A stretch of DNA of 53,237 nt from Streptomyces sulphureus DSM 40104 (lineage in GTDB: Bacteria > Actinomycetota > Actinomycetes > Streptomycetales > Streptomycetaceae): positions 1-53,237 of the forward strand of contig NZ_KB905832.1 of NCBI RefSeq assembly GCF_000381025.1. Reading direction: 5' to 3'. Both the position numbers and the translations under genes were made by a program. The notes under the pieces were generated by a model. That model did not search any database. It had not been told where the DNA came from and saw nothing but the letters and a program-made list of their open reading frames with translations. This document shows positions 8,926 through 16,747 of this stretch, piece after piece (position 1 is the first letter of the stretch; each line of letters starts with the position of its first letter).

Positions 8926-8944
8926 CCGAGGGTTGTCCCCTCGG
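8926..8944 (-). promoter_or_regulatory. inverted repeat upstream of the pilin-like gene
   Basis: A perfect 7-bp inverted repeat, CCGAGGG-TTGTC-CCCTCGG, lies 20-40 bp upstream of the ATG at 8905. This position suits an operator or a 5' leader hairpin. No regulator is assigned. Confidence 0.35.
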
Positions 8945-9134
8945 ATTGTGCCATGACGGTGTGCTGCTCGCCGATCCGTATCCTGACGGGGCGCCACCTC
9001 TCGGACCGCGCCCATGAGTTCGACGATCCCCGTACCGTGGTGCGTACGTGCGGTGTCCGTCCGGCGGTGGACGCGTTCACGCCGTTCACCCGGGAGCGGT
9101 ACTGAACACGCGGGTGGTGGGGGAGGGTTGGAGC

Positions 9135-10118
9135 GTGCAGGGGAAGAAGGTCTGGCTGCTGGGCGCGGGCGGAGCACTCGGGTTGCTCGCGCTCTTCGTC
9201 GCGCTGCTCGTCGTGGGAACGTACGTCGCCGCGGCGAACCTCGCCGGCGGTGCGAGCAACACGTCCGTCAGCCTTGCGCGCGGCACGGTCCCGGCCGCCT
9301 ACTCGGGGCTGGTGCAGAAGTGGGGCAACCTCTGCCCCGCCCTCAACCCGGCGCTCCTCGCCTCCCAGCTCTACCAGGAGAGCGGCTTCCGCGCGGACGC
9401 GCAGAGCCACGCGGCGGCGCAGGGCATCGCCCAGTTCATCCCCGAGACCTGGGCGGCGCACGGCTTCGACGGCGACGGCGACGGCGAGGCCGACGTCTGG
9501 AACCCGAAGGACGCCATACCGTCGGCGGCGAGCTACGACTGCAAGCTGGCCGAGTACGTCTCGGACGCCTCGGGCGACCCGACGGAGAACATGCTCGCCG
9601 CCTACAACGCGGGCGCCTACGCGGTGATCAAGTACGACGGCGTGCCCCCGTACGGCGAGACCGAGAACTACGTGTCGACCATCCGGAAGCTCGAGAAGTC
9701 GTTCGCCTCCAGCAAGCAGAAGGTGGAGCCGTCCAAGCAGTCGGCCGGCGCCATCTACTACGCGCAGGAGAAACTCGGCACCCCGTACCTCTGGGGCGGC
9801 GACGGGACGCCCGAGGACAACGGCAGGTTCGACTGCTCGGGCCTGACGAAGGCGGCGTACAAGAGCGTCGGCGTCGACCTGCCCCGCGTCGCGAACGACC
9901 AGTGGAACACGGGGCCGCACCCGGAGCGGGACGAGCTCCTCCCCGGCGACCTCGTCTTCTTCGGGACCAACCTCGACGACCCGCGCTCCATCGACCACGT
10001 CGGCATCTACGTGGGCGGAGGCCACATGATCGATGCGCCGTACACGGGCGCGGAGATCCGATTCGATCCGATCGACACCCCCAACTACTTCGGAGCGACC
10101 CGGCCGACGGCGGGATGA
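9135..10118 (+). CDS. bifunctional SLT transglycosylase / NlpC-P60 endopeptidase
   Basis: 327 aa from GTG 9135, which has GGGAGG 8 bp upstream. After a charged start there is one membrane helix or signal anchor (about residues 9-35). A lysozyme-like SLT domain follows (SQLYQESGF with the catalytic Glu, then AQGIAQFIPETW and AAYNAGAYAV). The C-terminal NlpC/P60 domain has catalytic FDCSGL and DHVGIYVG. Together these cut both glycan strands and peptide stems, as VirB1-like enzymes do for wall-spanning secretion machines. It is divergent from the pilin-like gene, and I recall the S. coelicolor counterpart as the SLT enzyme SCO4132. Confidence 0.9.
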   Translation: MQGKKVWLLGAGGALGLLALFVALLVVGTYVAAANLAGGASNTSVSLARGTVPAAYSGLVQKWGNLCPALNPALLASQLYQESGFRADAQSHAAAQGIAQFIPETWAAHGFDGDGDGEADVWNPKDAIPSAASYDCKLAEYVSDASGDPTENMLAAYNAGAYAVIKYDGVPPYGETENYVSTIRKLEKSFASSKQKVEPSKQSAGAIYYAQEKLGTPYLWGGDGTPEDNGRFDCSGLTKAAYKSVGVDLPRVANDQWNTGPHPERDELLPGDLVFFGTNLDDPRSIDHVGIYVGGGHMIDAPYTGAEIRFDPIDTPNYFGATRPTAG

Positions 10119-10125
10119 GCCCGCG

Positions 10126-10145
10126 CCCCTCACTCCGAAGAGGGG
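10126..10145 (+). terminator. possible hairpin terminator after the wall hydrolase
   Basis: CCCCTC at 10126-10131 pairs with GAGGGG at 10140-10145, seven bases after the stop. There is no T-run, as is common in this genome. Confidence 0.4.
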
Positions 10146-10227
10146 TCACCCTTCGATAACGTCCGGGTGATCTTGGCCGCAGGGCGGAACGCTGTCACTG
10201 TCCGGCGGCGTTCTAGTGGGGGTGTAC

Positions 10228-10246
10228 GGAACCCGCACGGGGTTCC
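10228..10246 (+). promoter_or_regulatory. inverted repeat upstream of the PAP2 gene
   Basis: GGAACCC and GGGTTCC form a perfect 7-bp inverted repeat with a 5-base spacer, about 90 bp before the PAP2 start. It may be a leader hairpin or an operator; nothing else in the 215-bp gap stands out. Confidence 0.3.
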
Positions 10247-10333
10247 GGCAGCCGCGGGGGATCGGCAAGCAGACGGGCAGGGCGCCGGCCGCACCGGCGA
10301 CGACGCAGAGCAGAGTGAAAGGGCCGCACCACG

Positions 10334-11023
10334 ATGGCTGTTTGGGACAACCCCGATGTCGACCTGCTCTACGACATCAACGGCCTGGCGAAGGACGCCC
10401 CCGGCTGGACCGACCGCACGATGGAGTTCATCGGCGAGTACGGCATCGCCTTCGGCCTCGTTGCGCTGGCGCTGTGGACGTGGTGGGGCATCGTGCGCAA
10501 GCGCGAAACGCAGCAGGACGCGGCGAGCGGGTTCGCCGGCCTCATCTGGGCACCGTTGGCCGCGGTGATCGCACTGCTCGTCAACTACCCGATCCGGGAG
10601 TTGGTCGAGCGTCCCCGCCCCTTCCTCGACCACCAGGACCTGGAGGTCCTCATCGAGGGGAAGACGGACTACTCCTTCGTCAGCGACCATGCGACCCTCA
10701 CCATGGCGATCGCCGTCGGCATCCTCCTCGTCAGCCGCAAGTACGGGATCGTCGCGATCCTGCTCGCGGTGCTGGAGTGCTTCTGTCGCGTGTACATGGG
10801 CGTCCACTACCCGACGGACGTCGTCGGCGGGCTCGCGCTCGGTACCGCGGTCGCGCTGCTGCTGGCTCCGCTCGCGATGTGGGCGCTGACACCCCTCGTG
10901 CGCTACGCGATGCGCGTCTCGCTGCTCTCCACGCTGATCTGGGCGGGCCCCGTCACGCAGCGCCCGGGCGGCGGTGCGGCCGGCGGTGAGCGCGAGAACC
11001 GGGACAGCGACCTCGCCGCCTGA
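10334..11023 (+). CDS. PAP2-family membrane phosphatase
   Basis: 229 aa integral membrane protein with about five helices. The three PAP2 motifs are present: RELVERPRP (motif 1), SDHATLT in place of the usual PSGH-type motif 2, and RVYMGVHYPTDVVGG (motif 3 with catalytic His). Such enzymes remove phosphate from lipid pyrophosphates or phosphatidic acid outside the membrane. A hairpin follows the stop, and the gene appears monocistronic. Confidence 0.87.
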   Translation: MAVWDNPDVDLLYDINGLAKDAPGWTDRTMEFIGEYGIAFGLVALALWTWWGIVRKRETQQDAASGFAGLIWAPLAAVIALLVNYPIRELVERPRPFLDHQDLEVLIEGKTDYSFVSDHATLTMAIAVGILLVSRKYGIVAILLAVLECFCRVYMGVHYPTDVVGGLALGTAVALLLAPLAMWALTPLVRYAMRVSLLSTLIWAGPVTQRPGGGAAGGERENRDSDLAA

Positions 11024-11050
11024 TCCCCCTGCCCTGCGGTGACGTTCCTC

Positions 11051-11075
11051 CGCCGGCCGTGACGGGCGGCCGGCG
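11051..11075 (+). terminator. hairpin terminator after the PAP2 gene
   Basis: Perfect 9-bp stem, CGCCGGCCG at 11051-11059 and CGGCCGGCG at 11067-11075, with a 7-base loop, 28 bp after the stop codon. No T-run. Confidence 0.6.
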
Positions 11076-11133
11076 CGCCTCGTTGCACTCGTCAGTGGAC
11101 GAGGAGTGAGCCGGCGGCGAGGGGCTGCGGACG

Positions 11134-11982
11134 ATGAGGGTGCGGGCGCGAGGGCGGGGCCGACGGGCGTTGCTGCCCGGGGTGCTCGGCGCCGCTCTGC
11201 TCGCCGGTGTGCTCGGCGCGGGCGGCTGCGCCCGCTCCGGCGCTCCCGCGGAGCGCACGGTCCCGGGCCCCGAGCAGGTGCGCCGGGCGGCGGCGACGCT
11301 CGCCGCCACCGGCACGTCGAAGGTGCGTACCGCGATGGAGACGGCAAGCGGCGGCACCCGCGTGACCCTGGAGGGCGCGGGCGTCTTCGACTACGTGCAG
11401 CGCACCGGCCGCCTGCGGGTGTCGCTCCCGCCCGGCGCCTCCGGCGCACGCGCGGGCGAGCGCCGTACGGTCACCGAGGTGCTGGCGCCCGGCGCGCTGT
11501 ACATGAAGAACCGAGGCGCAGGGGTGCCGCAGGGCAAGTGGGTCCGGGTCGGCACGGAGCAGGCGCCGGACGGCAACCTCGTCACCGCGGGCGCGACCGA
11601 CCCGCTCGTCGCGGCCGAACTCCTCCGCGGGGCACGCGGTGTCACACTGCGCGCGGTGGAGCGGCGCAACGGCGTGCGCGTCTGGCACTTCACGGGGACG
11701 GCCGCGCTGGCACGCGCCGTGCGCGACGCGCCTGCCGGGGCGAGGAAGCAACTCGCCGCCGCCGAGCGTGCGTTCGCGCGCGCGCACGTCCCGTTTGACG
11801 CCTACCTCGACGGGCAGGGGCGGCTCAGGGAGGTCACCCACCGCTTCAGCTACACCGGGGGCGAGGGCACGGCCGGAGTCCCCGTCTCCTCGACGGTCCG
11901 GCTCCACGGCTTCGGTACGGCGGTACGGGTCGCCGCTCCGGCGCGGGGCGAGATCTACTCGGGCCGGGTCGCGCACTCCTGA
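11134..11982 (+). CDS. putative lipoprotein (LppX/LolA-like fold suspected)
   Basis: 282 aa. A basic N-terminus, a hydrophobic h-region and a lipobox ending LGAGGC predict a secreted lipoprotein anchored near Cys32. The mature part has repeated beta-rich segments (DTYV-type strands, a VTLEGAGVFDYVQRTGRLRVSL stretch in pieces, and VTHRFSY) typical of actinobacterial LppX/LprG/LolA-like lipoproteins, which carry hydrophobic ligands. I do not recognise a specific function. No operon partner is evident. Confidence 0.72.
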   Translation: MRVRARGRGRRALLPGVLGAALLAGVLGAGGCARSGAPAERTVPGPEQVRRAAATLAATGTSKVRTAMETASGGTRVTLEGAGVFDYVQRTGRLRVSLPPGASGARAGERRTVTEVLAPGALYMKNRGAGVPQGKWVRVGTEQAPDGNLVTAGATDPLVAAELLRGARGVTLRAVERRNGVRVWHFTGTAALARAVRDAPAGARKQLAAAERAFARAHVPFDAYLDGQGRLREVTHRFSYTGGEGTAGVPVSSTVRLHGFGTAVRVAAPARGEIYSGRVAHS

Positions 11983-12159
11983 CCGCGGTACGGCTGCTTC
12001 GGCGGCCGTGGCGCGGGCGGGGCCGTGACGGGCGGGTGGCGAATGGTTCGGAAGTGCCATGCCCGGACGGTGCGTACCTCCCTACTCTGGGGAGGCGTCC
12101 CGGAGTTACCGGAGTGGGTGTGCCTCGCGTTGCGACGGCGGGCACAGGAGGTGATGTGT

Positions 12160-12423
12160 GTGTCGACGCCGACGACGCCCTCAGGCCGCGGCGCCGCCGC
12201 CGGCCGCCGGGTGCGTCAGGGTCGCCGGTCCGCGGTGCAGGACCACGTCGCCCTCGCGGAGATCGAGCTCTGCGGCGAGCTGATGATCGCCGCCTCGGCC
12301 GCAGAGGAGGCCGGGGAGGAACGTCTGAGCCGGGAGCGGATCGACGAGGTCCTCAACCGCGCCCCCGCGGAGCTCGACGGGACGCTGCCGCCCCGCTTCG
12401 CGGGTGGGCGCGGGTCCGTGTGA
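12160..12423 (+). CDS. conserved small actinobacterial protein of unknown function
   Basis: 87 aa from GTG 12160; GGAGG lies 8 bp upstream, whereas the ATG at 12154 is too close to it. The protein is soluble, with a basic, disordered N-terminus and a helical segment (VALAEIELCGELMIAAS, then EERLSRERIDEVL). No enzyme motif is visible. It is convergent with csoR, 22 bp apart. The amphipathic helix pattern could mediate protein contacts, but that is a guess. Confidence 0.65.
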   Translation: MSTPTTPSGRGAAAGRRVRQGRRSAVQDHVALAEIELCGELMIAASAAEEAGEERLSRERIDEVLNRAPAELDGTLPPRFAGGRGSV

Positions 12424-12445
12424 GCCGCCTCACCCGTCGCTCGGC

Positions 12446-12772
12446 TCACGTGCGCAGCATGCGCGCGATGGCGGCCGTGGCCTCCTCGACCTTGGCGTCC
12501 ATCTCCTCGCCGCCCTCGACCGCCGCGTGCGCGACGCAGTGGCGCAGGTGCTCCTCCAGGAGTTGCAGCGCGAAGGACTGGAGGGCCTTCGTCGAGGCGG
12601 AGACCTGCGTGAGTATGTCGATGCAGTAGACGTCCTCCTCGACCATCCGCTGGAGCCCGCGGACCTGGCCCTCGATCCGGCGCAGCCGCTTGAGGTGCGC
12701 CTCCTTGTCCTTGGTGTAGCCGTGCTCGCCGGTGGCGGCGTGCGCGGAGCACTGGTCGGGCTCGGTGGTCAC
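12446..12772 (-). CDS. csoR: copper-sensing repressor CsoR
   Basis: 108 aa all-helical DUF156 protein. The Cu(I) ligands are all present: Cys50 (VYCIDI), His75 and Cys79 (EEHLRHC), the C-H-C pattern of true CsoR rather than RcnR or CstR. The RRIEGQVRGLQRMV signature is intact. GTG 12772 is chosen because AGGAGG precedes it by 6 bp and longer readings add only Arg/Pro-rich sequence. An operator with the Streptomyces CsoR consensus lies in its own promoter, so it is probably autoregulated. No copA/copZ lies next to it, so its main targets are elsewhere. Confidence 0.95.
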   Translation of the reverse strand: MTTEPDQCSAHAATGEHGYTKDKEAHLKRLRRIEGQVRGLQRMVEEDVYCIDILTQVSASTKALQSFALQLLEEHLRHCVAHAAVEGGEEMDAKVEEATAAIARMLRT

Positions 12773-12924
12773 GGGGTCCTCCTGGGGGCTTCGGCGTGCG
12801 CCTGCCTCAAGACGGTACGGGCGCGGGAGCGGTTGCGGTACAGGGGCGACGGAGGCGCGGGTCCGGGTGCGGCGACCGCCTCGGCGGGACCCTTGAGCGG
12901 AGCCCCTGAACACCCGCGTCGGCC

Positions 12925-12941
12925 ATACCCCGCCCGGGTAT
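12925..12941 (-). promoter_or_regulatory. CsoR operator
   Basis: ATACCC-CGCCC-GGGTAT is a perfect 6-bp inverted repeat with a 5-base spacer, matching the ATACCC/GGGTAT half-sites I recall for Streptomyces lividans CsoR. It lies just downstream of the proposed csoR -10 and should block initiation. Confidence 0.75.
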
Positions 12942-12972
12942 AGGGTAACGGTTTTTTCGGAGGCAGATTCAA
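12942..12972 (-). promoter_or_regulatory. candidate csoR promoter
   Basis: On the minus strand, TTGAAT (-35, plus 12967-12972) is followed after 19 bases by TACCCT (-10, plus 12942-12947). The operator begins at the last base of the -10. Initiation would fall inside the operator. Confidence 0.45.
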
Positions 12973-13008
12973 GCCAGCCACCTCGATAAGCGACACTGGG
13001 AACGCCGG

Positions 13009-13038
13009 TTCGCCGTGGCCGGATGGTGCGCCTAGCAT
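13009..13038 (+). promoter_or_regulatory. candidate promoter for the DUF47-pit operon
   Basis: TTCGCC (13009-13014) and TAGCAT (13033-13038) are separated by 18 bases, 37 bp before the GTG start. No clear phased PHO box lies here, unlike at pstS. Confidence 0.35.
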
Positions 13039-13074
13039 CAACAGGACCGATACCGAGGCATCCGAGGAACCCTA

Positions 13075-13695
13075 GTGCGCTTTCGTCTTACCCCAAGGGA
13101 GACGAGCTTCTACGACATGTTCGCGGCCTCCGCGGACAACATCGTGACCGGCTCAAAACTCCTCATGGAACTGCTCGGGGCGGAACCCTCCGCACGCACC
13201 GAGATCGCCGAACGAATGCGCGCAGCGGAGCACGCGGGCGACGACGCCACCCACGCGATCTTCCACCAGCTCAACTCGTCGTTCATCACGCCGTTCGACC
13301 GCGAGGACATCTACAAACTCGCCTCCTCGCTCGACGACATCATGGACTACATGGAAGAGGCGGTCGATCTCGTCGTCCTCTACGAGATGGAGGAGCTGCC
13401 GCGCGGAGTGGCGCACCAGATCGAGGTGCTCTCCCGGGCCGCCGAGCTCACCGCGGAAGCGATGCCCAACCTGCGGACCATGGACAACCTCACCGAGTTC
13501 TGGATCGAGGTGAACCGACTGGAGAACCAGGCGGACCAGATCCACCGCAAGCTTCTCGCGCACCTCTTCAACGGGAAGTACGACGCCATCGAGGTCATGA
13601 AGCTCAAGCAGATCGTCGACGTGCTGGAGGAGGCGGCCGACGCCTTCGAGCACGTGGCCAACACGGTCGAGACCATCGCGGTCAAGGAGTCCTGA
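13075..13695 (+). CDS. DUF47 PhoU-like partner of the Pit transporter
   Basis: 206 aa, wholly helical, soluble. It has the PhoU-like acidic metal-binding patches of the DUF47 family (EHAGDDATHAIF and ENQADQIHRKLL). DUF47 proteins are encoded next to Pit transporters and modulate them. The GTG start at 13075 follows GAGGAA. The gene lies 6 bp upstream of the transporter gene, so the two form one operon. Confidence 0.9.
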   Translation: MRFRLTPRETSFYDMFAASADNIVTGSKLLMELLGAEPSARTEIAERMRAAEHAGDDATHAIFHQLNSSFITPFDREDIYKLASSLDDIMDYMEEAVDLVVLYEMEELPRGVAHQIEVLSRAAELTAEAMPNLRTMDNLTEFWIEVNRLENQADQIHRKLLAHLFNGKYDAIEVMKLKQIVDVLEEAADAFEHVANTVETIAVKES

Positions 13696-13701
13696 CCTTC
13701 C

Positions 13702-14697
13702 GTGGACACGTTCGCGCTGATCCTGACCGTCGGGGTCGCACTCCTCTTCACGTACACCAACGGGTTCCACGACTCGGCGAACGCCATCGCCACCTCCGTC
13801 TCCACGAGGGCGCTCACCCCGCGGGCCGCGCTCGCGATGGCCGCGGTGATGAACCTCGCCGGCGCGTTCCTCGGCAGCGGCGTCGCCAAGACCGTCAGCG
13901 AGGGGCTGATCGAGACCCCGCACGGCGACTCCGGCATGGCGATCCTCTTCGCGGGCCTCGTGGGCGCGGTGATCTGGAACCTGATCACCTGGTACTTCGG
14001 CCTTCCCTCCTCCTCAAGCCACGCGCTCTTCGGCGGCCTCGTCGGCGCTGCGCTCGCGGGCGGGATCACGGTCTTCTGGAGCGGTGTGCTCGAGAAGATC
14101 GTGCTGCCGATGTTCATCTCGCCGATCATCGGCCTCGGCCTCGGCTACCTCGTGATGTGCGTCATCATGTGGCTCTTCCGCAAGTCCAACCCGCACCGCG
14201 CGAAGCGCGGCTTCCGCATCGCGCAGACCATCTCGGCCGCCGGCATGGCGCTCGGGCACGGCCTCCAGGACGCGCAGAAGACGATGGGCGTCGTCGTCAT
14301 GGCGCTCACCATCGCCGACGTCCACCGGAGCGACCAGATCCCGGTCTGGGTGAAGATCGTCTGCGCCATGATGCTCTCGCTCGGTACCTACGCGGGCGGT
14401 TGGCGGATCATGCGGACGCTCGGGCGCCGCATCATCGAGCTGGACCCGCCGCAGGGCTTCGCGGCCGAGACGACGGCGGCCTCCGTGATGTACACCGCGT
14501 CGTTCATGTTCCACGCCCCGATCTCGACGACCCACGTCATCACCTCGGCGATCATGGGCGTCGGCGCCACCAAGCGTGTCTCGGCGGTGCGATGGGGCGT
14601 CGCGAAGAACATCGTCCTCGGCTGGTTCATCACCATGCCGGCGGCGGCCGTCTCCGCGGCGGTCTGCTACTGGCTGGTGCTTCTCTTCTTCGGCTGA
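13702..14697 (+). CDS. pitH1: low-affinity inorganic phosphate transporter, PiT family
   Basis: 331 aa, about ten membrane helices. It carries the two inverted PiT signatures: GFHDSANAIATSVSTRAL near the N-terminus and a second SSSHALFGGLVG / STTHVITSAIMG pair. It takes up metal-phosphate driven by protons. Start is GTG 13702. It follows its DUF47 partner, and a strong bidirectional terminator separates it from the convergent pst operon. Symbol from synteny with S. coelicolor SCO4138. Confidence 0.92.
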   Translation: MDTFALILTVGVALLFTYTNGFHDSANAIATSVSTRALTPRAALAMAAVMNLAGAFLGSGVAKTVSEGLIETPHGDSGMAILFAGLVGAVIWNLITWYFGLPSSSSHALFGGLVGAALAGGITVFWSGVLEKIVLPMFISPIIGLGLGYLVMCVIMWLFRKSNPHRAKRGFRIAQTISAAGMALGHGLQDAQKTMGVVVMALTIADVHRSDQIPVWVKIVCAMMLSLGTYAGGWRIMRTLGRRIIELDPPQGFAAETTAASVMYTASFMFHAPISTTHVITSAIMGVGATKRVSAVRWGVAKNIVLGWFITMPAAAVSAAVCYWLVLLFFG

Positions 14698-14717
14698 CGC
14701 GCCCCCGGCACAAGAAA

Positions 14718-14758
14718 CCCGGCCCCCGGACAACCCGCCGAGCGGGCCGGGGGCCGGG
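14718..14758. terminator. bidirectional hairpin terminator between pit and pst
   Basis: A perfect 12-bp stem (CCCGGCCCCCGG at 14718-14729, CCGGGGGCCGGG at 14747-14758) lies between the convergent stops of pit and pstB. It probably serves both strands; no T-run. Confidence 0.7.
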
Positions 14759-14814
14759 CGGGCTCGCGGTGGCACCGCCATGCAGCACCGCGAGGCAGCC
14801 GGGGCTCGACGGCG

Positions 14815-15600
14815 TCAGCCGAAGCGCCCGGAGATGTAGTCCTCGGTCGCCTGGACGCTGGGGTTGGAGAAGATCCGCTCGGTCTCGTCGATCTCGATCA
14901 GCTTTCCCGGCTCGCCGACGGCGGCGAGGTTGAAGAAGGCCGTACGGTCCGAGACCCGGGCCGCCTGCTGCATGTTGTGGGTCACGATGACGATCGTGTA
15001 CGCGGACTTGAGCTCTTCGATCAGGTCCTCGATGGCGAGGGTCGAGATCGGGTCGAGCGCCGAGCACGGCTCGTCCATCAGCAGCACCTGCGGCTCGACG
15101 GCTATCGCCCGGGCGATGCAGAGCCGCTGCTGCTGACCGCCGGAGAGCCCCGAACCCGGCTTGTGGAGCCGGTCTTTGACCTCCTCCCACAAGTTGGCGC
15201 CGCGCAGCGACCGCTCGACGACGTCGTCGAGCGCCGCCTTGCGGTGGCCGCCGTTGAGCCGCAGCCCCGCCGCGACGTTCTCGTAGACCGACATCGTCGG
15301 GAAGGGGTTGGGTCGCTGGAAGACCATGCCGACGGTGCGGCGGACCGCGACGGGGTCTATCTCGCTGCCGTAGAGGTTCTCGTCGTCGAGCATCACCTTG
15401 CCCTCGACGCGGCCGCCCGGAGTCACCTCGTGCATCCGGTTCAGGGTGCGGAGGAACGTCGACTTGCCGCAGCCCGAGGGGCCGATGAACGCGGTCACCG
15501 AGCGGGGCTCGACGGTCATGGAGATGTCGTCGATGGCGCGGAAGCCGCTGTAGAAGGCCGTCAGGCCGCTCACATCGATGCGCTTGGCCATGTCACTCAC
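14815..15600 (-). CDS. pstB: phosphate ABC transporter ATPase PstB
   Basis: 261 aa. Walker A is GPSGCGKST, the ABC signature LSGGQQQRL, and Walker B LLMDEPCSALDP, all intact, with the H-loop His in VTHNMQQA. It powers high-affinity phosphate import through PstA/PstC. GTG 15600 has GAGGAA upstream; an ATG three codons later is the alternative. It is the last gene of pstSCAB, 67 bp after pstA. Confidence 0.96.
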   Translation of the reverse strand: MSDMAKRIDVSGLTAFYSGFRAIDDISMTVEPRSVTAFIGPSGCGKSTFLRTLNRMHEVTPGGRVEGKVMLDDENLYGSEIDPVAVRRTVGMVFQRPNPFPTMSVYENVAAGLRLNGGHRKAALDDVVERSLRGANLWEEVKDRLHKPGSGLSGGQQQRLCIARAIAVEPQVLLMDEPCSALDPISTLAIEDLIEELKSAYTIVIVTHNMQQAARVSDRTAFFNLAAVGEPGKLIEIDETERIFSNPSVQATEDYISGRFG

Positions 15601-15667
15601 TTCGCTTCCTCGGGTGTCCGCGCTCGCGCCCGGACGGTGGTTCTTCGGGTCTGGTCGGCCGCGCGCC

Positions 15668-16747
15668 TCAACTGCGGCCCTGCGCGGGCGCCTTCCAGCG
15701 GGCGAGGCCGCGGGCGAGGAGGTTCAGCGCCATGACGAAGGCGATGAGCACCAGTGCGGCGGCCCAGGCGCGGTCGTAGGAGGGGGCGTTGCCGTTCGCC
15801 CACTGCTCGTAGATGTAGTAGGGGAGCGAGGACTGCGCGCCCTCGAACGGGTTGGCGTTGATCTGCGCCGAGCCGAAGACGAGGAGGAGGACGGGCGCCG
15901 ACTCACCGGCGATGCGGGCGACCGCGAGCATCACGCCTGTGGTGATCCCGCCGATGGCGGTGGGGAGCACGACCTTGAGGATCGTCTTCCACCGCGGTAC
16001 GCCGAGGGCGAGCGACGCCTCCCTGAGCTCGTTCGGGACGAGCTTGAGCATCTCCTCCGTCGAGCGGACGACGATCGGCATCATCAGGATCGCGAGGGCC
16101 ATGGCGCCGGCGAACCCGGAGTAGCCGAAGTCCAGCAGGATGATCCAGAACGAGAGGACGAAGAGTCCGGCGACGATCGAGGGGATGCCGGTCATCACGT
16201 CGACGAAGAAGGTGATGGCGGAGGCGAGCCGTCCGCCCCCGTACTCGACGAGGTAGACGGCGGTGAGCAGCCCGATCGGGGCCGCGATGAGGGCGGCGAG
16301 GCCGACCTGTTGGACCGTGCCGAGCAGGGCGTGGTAGATGCCGCCGCCCTCGTCGAGGGTGAGGACGCCGTTCATCGAGTGGGTGAGGAAGTGGCCGTCG
16401 AGGACCCTGCTGCCGCGCGCGACCGTCTCCCAGAGGAGGGAGGCGAGCGGGATCACGGCGACGAGGAAGCTCACCCAGACCACGCTCGTCGCCAGGCGGT
16501 CGCGCGCCTGCCTGCGGCCCTCGACCGCGGCGGCGAGCAGGTAGCTCGCGACGACGTGGAGGGCGGCGGCGAGCAGCCCCCACTGGACGCGGCTCTCCCA
16601 CCCCGCGAGGAGGCCGAGTCCGCAGCCGGCGAGGGCGGAGCCGAGGGCGGTGGCGGCCGGTGCCCACCGCGGGAGCCGCGGTTGCCGCAGTTGCGCCGGC
16701 GCGGGAGAGGGCGCCGGGGTCGTCTGCCTGGTCATGGTCTTGCTCAT
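15668..16747 (-). CDS. pstA: phosphate ABC transporter permease PstA
   Basis: 359 aa. The N-terminus has extra hydrophobic segments (about residues 29-70), followed by the typical six-helix permease core. The EAA loop (NELREASLALGVPRWKTI) contacts PstB. The ATG at 16747 overlaps the pstC stop as ATGA, a standard coupled junction. The reading frame stays open through pstC upstream, but the ATGA start fits family length. Confidence 0.95.
   Translation of the reverse strand: MSKTMTRQTTPAPSPAPAQLRQPRLPRWAPAATALGSALAGCGLGLLAGWESRVQWGLLAAALHVVASYLLAAAVEGRRQARDRLATSVVWVSFLVAVIPLASLLWETVARGSRVLDGHFLTHSMNGVLTLDEGGGIYHALLGTVQQVGLAALIAAPIGLLTAVYLVEYGGGRLASAITFFVDVMTGIPSIVAGLFVLSFWIILLDFGYSGFAGAMALAILMMPIVVRSTEEMLKLVPNELREASLALGVPRWKTILKVVLPTAIGGITTGVMLAVARIAGESAPVLLLVFGSAQINANPFEGAQSSLPYYIYEQWANGNAPSYDRAWAAALVLIAFVMALNLLARGLARWKAPAQGRS

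Noticed and set aside
9075..9090. GTTCAC-GCC-GTTCACC upstream of the wall hydrolase as a PHO box
   Set aside because: The period is 9, not the 11 bp required for PhoP direct repeats, and there are only two units.
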